Below are positions 58,416 through 64,000 of a stretch of 64,000 nt of DNA, piece after piece (position 1 is the first letter of the stretch; each line of letters opens with the position of its first letter). Made by a program: the position numbers and the translations under genes. The DNA is from Bin87 sp034423595. Lineage in GTDB: Bacteria; Chloroflexota; Dehalococcoidia; Lucifugimonadales; UBA3495. The notes under the pieces are model-generated. The model was given only the letters and a program-made list of their open reading frames with translations. It was not told the DNA's origin and ran no database searches. The stretch spans positions 1,302,001 through 1,366,000 of the forward strand of contig OZ242258.1 of NCBI GenBank assembly GCA_965207025.1, written 5' to 3'.

Positions 58416-59690
58416 CTACTTGGCGCTCGTCACAGAAACGGGAAGCGATTCCACGGCGCGGAAGGTCAGCACGCGGTCATACTGCACGTCCTCCACCGGA
58501 ATTTCCAGCTCCACCTTGTCGAACCGGTTGGCCAGGTTTCGGAAAATTTCCTGGCCTTCCAGGCGGGCCAGCGTCGCCCCCAGGCAGTGGTGGATGCCGC
58601 TGCCGAAGGCCACGTGCTGGTTCGGGTAGCGCTCGATGTCGAAGTCATCGGCCCGGTCAAACACCTTGGGGTCACGGTTGGCGCCGGGGATGAACCAGCG
58701 TACCCGATCATTCTTGTTGATCTGCTGACCATTCAACTCAATGTCGTCCATCGCAATGCGCTGGATGGAACGAACCGGCGAGTCGTAGCGCAGGGCTTCT
58801 TCGGTGGCACGCACCGTTTTGCCCTCCGGGTCCGACTTAAGGATGGCCCACTGGTCGGGGTGCTGGGTGAACGCCAGCGTGCCGTTGCAGATCAGGTTGA
58901 TGGTCGTTTCATGCCCCGCGGACAGCAGCAGCATAATGTTGTTGATGGTCATCTCGCGGTTGAACACGCCCTTCCGCTCACCCTCGCACACCACCTGCAT
59001 CAGGTCCAGCGAGTCGAACTTCTCAGGATTCTGCATCCGGTCCTCGACCATCGGGGCAATGAAATCCTGTAGGTTCTGCACGGCCTGGCTCAGAGGCTTC
59101 ATCCGGTCGGGCCCCTCGCGGTTGAGGAATCGCAGGTCCTTGGCCAGCTCCCGCAGCCGCGGCCGCTCGCTGTCCGGAATGCCCAGCATCCGGGCGATCA
59201 CCAACAGGGGCAGCGGAGTGGCCAGGTCGGCCATCACGTCCATGCGGCCCTTCTCTTCCACCGCGTCCAGCAGTTCATCGATGGCGGACTGCACCAGCGG
59301 GCGCCACATCTCGATGCTCTTGGGCGTAAAGTAACCGTGCATTACGCGGCGCATATCTACGTGGTCGGATCCACTCATCTCGGGGTTGTAGCGCCGCTGG
59401 TCGTGCTGGATGAAACGGGAAACCTGCCACTTCTTGATGAAGTTGTACAGTTCCATGTCGTCTTCGTCGATAGCAGGATTCGGCGGCTTCGTGTCCCGCG
59501 CGTACACGCTGGACGAGAAGGCCTCAGGGTGGCGAGTTACCCACACCAAGTGCTCCCACGAGGTGATCATCCAGACATCAAGCGCCTCGTTGTAATACAC
59601 GGGCTGGTGCTCTCGCAGCCGATTGTAGAAGTCATACGGTTTGTAGATGGCTTCCAGCGAAAACGGATTGTCGTTGAAGGTGCTGACCAT
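58416..59690 (-). CDS. Cytochrome P450, cluster member 2
   Basis: A 424-residue P450: AGHETT (258-263), ExxR E298-R301 (EEALR), heme loop FGSGIHHCLG (Cys369), and the inserted segment HDQRRYNPEMSGSDHVDMRR (96-115). It is close to member 3 over most of its length, including RVMHGYFTPK and MDVMADLATPLPLLVIARML, so the two are recent duplicates. GGAGG lies before the ATG. The whole block reads toward the ferredoxin gene. Confidence 0.94.
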   Translation of the reverse strand: MVSTFNDNPFSLEAIYKPYDFYNRLREHQPVYYNEALDVWMITSWEHLVWVTRHPEAFSSSVYARDTKPPNPAIDEDDMELYNFIKKWQVSRFIQHDQRRYNPEMSGSDHVDMRRVMHGYFTPKSIEMWRPLVQSAIDELLDAVEEKGRMDVMADLATPLPLLVIARMLGIPDSERPRLRELAKDLRFLNREGPDRMKPLSQAVQNLQDFIAPMVEDRMQNPEKFDSLDLMQVVCEGERKGVFNREMTINNIMLLLSAGHETTINLICNGTLAFTQHPDQWAILKSDPEGKTVRATEEALRYDSPVRSIQRIAMDDIELNGQQINKNDRVRWFIPGANRDPKVFDRADDFDIERYPNQHVAFGSGIHHCLGATLARLEGQEIFRNLANRFDKVELEIPVEDVQYDRVLTFRAVESLPVSVTSAK

Positions 59691-59794
59691 TGGTTGAAAC
59701 CTCCGGTTGTCAGGTATTTCTCGGCCGGACAGTCACACGCCAGCCGCTACAGATTGCCGAATTATAACCGATTTTCAACCGGCGTACAGCGCAA

Positions 59795-59821
59795 TAGGGG
59801 CAGGATTGACTCCTGCCCCTA
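59795..59821. repeat. GGGGC-type palindrome, copy 5
   Basis: TAGGGGCAGGA, loop TTGAC, TCCTGCCCCTA, between P450 members 2 and 3; perfect arms of 11 pairs. Confidence 0.8.
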
Positions 59822-59850
59822 CGGTTCGCGCCGATTGTCGAATCGAATGT

Positions 59851-61113
59851 CTAGCGGGCGTTGGTCACCGTAACCGGCAGCCTTTCCAGGGCGCGCAGCC
59901 CAATCAACTGGTCGTATTCCAGCTCCTCGATCGGCACTTCCAGTTCCAGGCTGTCGAAACGGTTGGCCAGGTTGCGGAAAATCTCCTGCCCTTCCAGCCG
60001 GGCCAGGGTCGCGCCGAGGCAGTGGTGGACGCCGCTGCCGAACGCCACGTGCTGGTTGGGGTAACGCTCAATGTCGAAATCATCAGCGCGGTCGAACACC
60101 TTGGGGTCACGGTTTGCGCCGGAAATGAACCAGCGGACCCGGTCGTTCTTGTGGATTGTCTGGCCGTTGAGGTCAATGTCGTCCAGCGCGATGCGCTGGA
60201 TGGACTTCACCGGGGAGTCGTAGCGCAGGCACTCCTCGGTGGCCCGCACCGTCTTGCCTTCGGGGTCGGCCTTCAGATTCGCCCACTGATCCGGGTGCTG
60301 GGTGAACGCCAGAGTGCCGTTGCATATCAAGTTGATGGTGGTCTCGTGGCCGGCGGACAACAGCAGCATCACGTTGTTGACCACCTGGTCACGGTCGAAA
60401 ATGCCCTGTCGCTCGCCTTCCGCTACCACGGAAATCAGGTCGTCCCTGGGATTGTCTACCCGTTCTGCTACCAGCGGACCCAAATAGTCCTGAAGATTCT
60501 GCACCGATTCAGACAGTGGCCCCATCCGGTCGGGGCCGGTCCGATTCAGATGCCGCAGATCCTTCGCCAGCTTGCGCATGATGGGGCGGTCGCTGTCGGG
60601 AATGCCCAGCATCCGGGCGATCACCAGCAAAGGCAGCGGCGTGGCCAGGTCGGCCATCACGTCCATGCGGCCTTTCTCCTGCACCGCGTCCAGCAATTCG
60701 TCGATGGCAGACTGCACCAGCGGACGCCACATCTCCATCGACTTGGGAGTGAAGTACCCGTGCATCACCCGACGCATGTCCACATGGTCCGGGCCTGAGA
60801 TTCCCGGGTTATAGCGTCTTTGGTCATGCTGAATGAAGCGGGAAACCTGCCAATTCTTGATGAAGTTGTAGATTTCCATGTCGTCTTCATCGATGGGCGG
60901 GTTCGGTGGCCGCACGTCCCTGGCGAATACGCTGGACGAGAATACTTCGGGATGCCGGGTCACCCACACCAGATGCTCCCAAGAGGTGACCATCCACACC
61001 TCGTACTGCTCGTTGTAGTGGACTGGCTCCCAGTCTCGCAGACGGGCAAAGAAATCGTAGGGCTGGTACATCGCCTCCAGGGAGAAGGGGTCGTCGTTGA
61101 TGGTGCTTACCAT
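59851..61113 (-). CDS. Cytochrome P450, cluster member 3
   Basis: A 420-residue P450, the near twin of member 2: AGHETT (254-259), EECLR ExxR, heme loop FGSGVHHCLG (Cys365), and the insertion HDQRRYNPGISGPDHVDMRR. Differences cluster in the N-terminal 60 residues and in the region 200-245 (LVAERVDNPRDDLISVVAEGE), which line the substrate access path. AGGAGG lies before the ATG. This pattern suggests duplication followed by change of specificity. Confidence 0.94.
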   Translation of the reverse strand: MVSTINDDPFSLEAMYQPYDFFARLRDWEPVHYNEQYEVWMVTSWEHLVWVTRHPEVFSSSVFARDVRPPNPPIDEDDMEIYNFIKNWQVSRFIQHDQRRYNPGISGPDHVDMRRVMHGYFTPKSMEMWRPLVQSAIDELLDAVQEKGRMDVMADLATPLPLLVIARMLGIPDSDRPIMRKLAKDLRHLNRTGPDRMGPLSESVQNLQDYLGPLVAERVDNPRDDLISVVAEGERQGIFDRDQVVNNVMLLLSAGHETTINLICNGTLAFTQHPDQWANLKADPEGKTVRATEECLRYDSPVKSIQRIALDDIDLNGQTIHKNDRVRWFISGANRDPKVFDRADDFDIERYPNQHVAFGSGVHHCLGATLARLEGQEIFRNLANRFDSLELEVPIEELEYDQLIGLRALERLPVTVTNAR

Positions 61114-61256
61114 GGCTGCAACCTCCTGGTCTAAGAGTTTACGTCAGACATTCAGTCATCTATAACGGGTTTCGGATTTTACGATTATAACTAACGCGAT
61201 ACACGTCGTATAGTCCTTGATTGATTCCCTAATCGTTCAATGTGAAATAAAACAGG

Positions 61257-61279
61257 GGCGGGCTTATCACCCGCCCCGT
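61257..61279. repeat. GGGGC-type palindrome, copy 6
   Basis: GGGGCGGG, loop CTTATCA, CCCGCCCC, between P450 members 3 and 4. Confidence 0.75.
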
Positions 61280-61306
61280 GCCGTGGGCTTGCTTTCGACT
61301 GCGGTG

Positions 61307-62593
61307 TTACGACAGGTTCACCGGCAGCGTCTCCAGCGTGCGGAACGTGATGCTGGAAGTGTAAGTCAAATCCTCGGGGTTGGCGTTCATGTTGAGGTTG
61401 GGGAACCGCTCGGCAATCGCCTTGAACGCTTCCTGACCTTCCAGGCGCGCCAACGTGGCGCCCAAGCAGTGGTGGATGCCGCTGCCGAAGGCGACGTGGG
61501 GGTTCGGGTAGCGCTCGATGTCAAAGTCATCAGGGCGGTCAAACACCTCAGGATCGCGGTTGGCGGAGGTTACGAACCAACGCATCCGCTCGTCCTTCTG
61601 AATAGTCTTGCCGCCAAGCTCCACATCCTCGCCGGCGATGCGAGTGATGGACTTGACCGGCGCGTCGTACCGCAAACACTCCTCGGTGGCGCGGATCATC
61701 TTACCTGCGGGGTCGGTCTTGAACAGCTCCCACTGGTCGGGATGCGTCATGAACGCGCGAGTTCCGTTGCAGATCAGGTTGATGGTTGTCTCGTGGCCGG
61801 CCAGGAGCAGGAGGATAGCATTGGCGACCACCTGTTCCTCATCCATGATCTGCTTGCCGGCGGCGTTAGTCATCCGCGCGGCGTCGGTCATCCTATCCAG
61901 CAGGTCGCCGTTGGGGTTCTTGAGCCGCTCCTTGACCATGGGGCGCAGGTAGTCCTGCAACTCGGTAATGCCTTCGGACAGCGGTTGCATCCGGTCGGCG
62001 TTCCCCCGTCCGATGAACAGCAACTTCTCCGCCAGCGAACGGATGAATTGCCTGTCGTAGGTCTCAATGCCCATCATGGCGGCGATAACCAGCAGGGGCA
62101 ACGGAGTCGCGTAATCTCGCATCACGTCCATGTGGCCGCGATCTTCCGCCTCGTCCAACAGTTGCTTGATGGCAGACTGCACCAGCGGCCGCCACAGCTC
62201 CATGGCCTTGGGGGTGAAGTAGCCGTGAATGACCTTGCGCATGTCGGTGTGGTCGGGTCCGCCGTGCTCGCGGATCTCTTCGTGGTCGCTGACCGCCCGG
62301 CGGTCGGTCTGGATGAACCATTGGCTGAAGAAGTTCCGCACGTCCTCGTACAAGCCCATGTCAGACTCGTCAATCGAGGGATACGGGGGCAGTGGGTCCC
62401 GGTGGAACACTTCCGACGAAAATGCCTCAGGTCGGCGGGTCACCCAAACCAGATCCTTGTACTTGGTGATGACCCAAAGCTTGTATGGATCGTTCCAGTG
62501 GACCGGGTCTTCTTCCCGCATCCGCCCGAAATAGGTATAAGGGTCTTGGATGACCTCAGGCGAAAACAGGTTTTCGTTGAACGTGGTAACCAT
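61307..62593 (-). CDS. Cytochrome P450, cluster member 4
   Basis: A 428-residue P450: AGHETT (265-270), EECLR, heme loop FGSGIHHCLG (Cys376), with its own version of the inserted segment (TDRRAVSDHEEIREHGGPDH, 96-115). It is more distant from members 2 and 3 but shares NLICNGT and RYPNPHVAFG. The start is the ATG at 62593, four bases after GGGAGGAG; a longer frame begins 18 codons upstream without a site. It heads the four-gene run, separated from member 3 by 193 bases with a palindrome. Confidence 0.94.
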   Translation of the reverse strand: MVTTFNENLFSPEVIQDPYTYFGRMREEDPVHWNDPYKLWVITKYKDLVWVTRRPEAFSSEVFHRDPLPPYPSIDESDMGLYEDVRNFFSQWFIQTDRRAVSDHEEIREHGGPDHTDMRKVIHGYFTPKAMELWRPLVQSAIKQLLDEAEDRGHMDVMRDYATPLPLLVIAAMMGIETYDRQFIRSLAEKLLFIGRGNADRMQPLSEGITELQDYLRPMVKERLKNPNGDLLDRMTDAARMTNAAGKQIMDEEQVVANAILLLLAGHETTINLICNGTRAFMTHPDQWELFKTDPAGKMIRATEECLRYDAPVKSITRIAGEDVELGGKTIQKDERMRWFVTSANRDPEVFDRPDDFDIERYPNPHVAFGSGIHHCLGATLARLEGQEAFKAIAERFPNLNMNANPEDLTYTSSITFRTLETLPVNLS

Positions 62594-62795
62594 ATAGCTC
62601 CTCCCGTTACTTTCACGGCAGACCGCACCGCTGGAACATCTAACCAACGGCGTTTATCACGACTTTTCAGAATTTTAGCAATCACCCCGTTTCCGGTCAA
62701 TCTCAAACAGATTTATATTGCACGTATGGTTGCATTCCCAAAACAAATACCGTTCGGCGGCGAAATTCGTAACTGAGTGTAGCAACGCATTCGCT

Positions 62796-62804
62796 TGCTA
62801 TAAT
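62796..62804 (+). promoter_or_regulatory. Extended -10 box of glmU
   Basis: TGCTATAAT about 42 bases before the ATG at 62846; the leader carries CAGGAGAA as ribosome site. Confidence 0.55.
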
Positions 62805-62845
62805 CCAGCCGGAACGTCAAAGGCCACTATCTCAGGAGAATAGCC

Positions 62846-64000
62846 ATGAGCGCGACCCAACCCCCAACCGATAGCATCGGTATCATCCTGGCGGCGGGAC
62901 AGGGTAGCCGCATGCGCTCGCGGATTCCCAAACCGCTCCACAAGGCAGCCGGTAGGGAGCTCATCAGTTACCCGTTGAACCTGTTTACCGAATGCGGCAT
63001 TCAAAATATCATGGTGGTCGTCTCACCGGACAATCTGGCCAGCATCGCAGCCGTAGCTGGCGACGGTGTTCAGTGCGTCGTCCAGCCCACCGCAGAGGGA
63101 ACCGCGGATGCCGTAGCCTGCGGTTTACGCGCGTTGCGGGAGCCGCCCATGATGGTGATGGTGATGGCGGCGGATACTCCATTGGTACGGTCTAAATCCG
63201 CTTTGCGGTTGATAGACGATCATATGTCCAGTCCCGGCCGACGAATGACCATTCTCACTGCTACCGACGTGTTTGCCCCGGATCTCGGCCGGATCAAGCG
63301 CGCTACTGCCGTCGATTCCAGTTCCGCAGGTCCGGTCTCGGCCATTGTCGAGGCTCGCGACCGCAACGACGATTCTGCCTCCCTCCAACCGGCGGAGGTT
63401 AATACCGGAGTGTACTGTTTCGATGGACGGTGGTTGTCCGAAAATCTTGGCACCATAGCCAGGGCCACATCCGGTGAGTTTTACCTCACCGCCTTGGCTG
63501 AGATGGCTGCCCTGGCTGGCGACGAGGTGGTTGCGGCGCCATTCGCACTGGGCGACGAGGCTATGGGAGTGAATGATAGACAACAACTGTCGGCCGTTTC
63601 CACGGTGTTGCAGGACCGCATCAATTCGCATTGGATGCTGGACGGCGTCACCATCATCGATCCTGCCACTACCTATATTGATGCCGACGTAGAGATAGGC
63701 ATCGATACTGTGATCCGGCCCAACACCATGTTGTCCGGAAGAACCGTCATCGGCGAAGAATGTGAGATTGGCCCGAATTCGGTGATCCTTGATTCAACCG
63801 TTGCAGACCGATGCAGAATTGTCGCCTCCACAATCGAAGAATCCGCAATACACGCCGACGTGAGCATCGGGCCTTACAGCCACCTGCGCCCCCAATCCAT
63901 GATCGAAAAGGGCGTCCACCTCGGGAACTACGTGGAGGTTAAAAACAGTCGAATCGGTTCCGCTTCCGCGGCAGGACACTTCTGCTACCTGGGGGATGCC
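62846..64000 (+). CDS. glmU: Bifunctional GlmU (UDP-GlcNAc pyrophosphorylase / GlcN-1-P acetyltransferase), 3' end cut
   Basis: The first 385 codons of glmU run off the right edge with no stop. Seen: IILAAGQGSRMRSRIPKPLH (13-32) of the uridylyltransferase, MAADTPLV (in place of the usual GDVPL; the Asp is kept), NTGVYCF, then the hexapeptide-repeat acetyltransferase from TYIDADVEIGIDTVIRPNT, IGPYSHLRP, GVHLGNYVEVKNSRIG and AGHFCYLGDA with the catalytic His. It supplies UDP-N-acetylglucosamine for peptidoglycan and lipopolysaccharide. The ATG at 62846 follows CAGGAGAA. About 70 residues of the C-terminus are missing. Confidence 0.93.
   Translation, partial: MSATQPPTDSIGIILAAGQGSRMRSRIPKPLHKAAGRELISYPLNLFTECGIQNIMVVVSPDNLASIAAVAGDGVQCVVQPTAEGTADAVACGLRALREPPMMVMVMAADTPLVRSKSALRLIDDHMSSPGRRMTILTATDVFAPDLGRIKRATAVDSSSAGPVSAIVEARDRNDDSASLQPAEVNTGVYCFDGRWLSENLGTIARATSGEFYLTALAEMAALAGDEVVAAPFALGDEAMGVNDRQQLSAVSTVLQDRINSHWMLDGVTIIDPATTYIDADVEIGIDTVIRPNTMLSGRTVIGEECEIGPNSVILDSTVADRCRIVASTIEESAIHADVSIGPYSHLRPQSMIEKGVHLGNYVEVKNSRIGSASAAGHFCYLGDA

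Noticed and set aside
62594..62647. An 18-codon N-terminal extension of P450 member 4.
   Set aside because: GGGAGGAG directly precedes the ATG at 62593, and the shorter start matches the other P450s.

Overview
The window is a GC-rich, gene-dense stretch of a bacterial chromosome, cut at both ends inside genes: the 5' end of a YqeY-like gene at the left edge and the first 385 codons of glmU at the right edge. Several traits together suggest an uncultivated Chloroflexota, most likely a SAR202-like Dehalococcoidia lineage. These are repeated CaiB/BaiF CoA-transferases, luciferase-like flavin oxidoreductases, VOC proteins, amidohydrolases and cytochrome P450s, lipoproteins with Ala/Pro/Thr-rich stalks, a type II glutamine synthetase, a Uma2 protein, and housekeeping genes scattered singly among catabolic ones. 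This placement is inferred from gene content; no rRNA is present. No CRISPR array, transposase, phage gene or rRNA was seen.

Layout. 1-5000: tRNA-Leu(CAA), two CaiB-type CoA-transferases, a small conserved protein, and a divergent CapA-like phosphoesterase. 5000-13000: an orphan peptide-type solute-binding lipoprotein, three VOC proteins, MmgE/PrpD, glutamine synthetase II, a large alpha/beta-hydrolase, tRNA-Ser(CGA). 13200-19200: pcrA helicase, an orphan amino-acid-type binding lipoprotein, an NCS2 permease with an unusual soluble tail, and a DUF1330 protein. 19500-32500: a catabolic island with an MFS carrier, sugar epimerase-like protein, HpaB-type aromatic hydroxylase, LigB-type extradiol dioxygenase, amidohydrolases (two in tandem), a NodB-type deacetylase, a fused double CoA-transferase and a split thiamine-diphosphate decarboxylase. 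32500-38400: a stand-alone PUA-like domain protein, a Uma2 nuclease, a thiolase-fold/DUF35 pair, a cupin-globin fusion, an AI-2E family exporter and tRNA-Trp(CCA). 38400-56000: mostly housekeeping (pyruvate kinase, BioY, PolX, S1, ValS, AroE, AroC) with two flavin oxidoreductases, a GNAT, a metallo-beta-lactamase-fold protein and an SDR. 56700-62600: a ferredoxin and four P450 genes in a row on the minus strand.

How the genes may work together. HpaB, LigB and the ACMSD-type amidohydrolases could hydroxylate, cleave and decarboxylate aromatic rings. CoA-transferases, thiolase-fold/DUF35 and MmgE/PrpD would handle acyl or small-acid products. The P450/ferredoxin block would start oxidation of hydrophobic substrates. 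No ferredoxin reductase, HpaC-type flavin reductase or ABC permease lies in the window, so these parts must come from elsewhere. Promoters seen here share an extended -10 (TGn before TAnnnT), and at least two genes look leaderless. Several families of short palindromic repeats punctuate the intergenic spaces.
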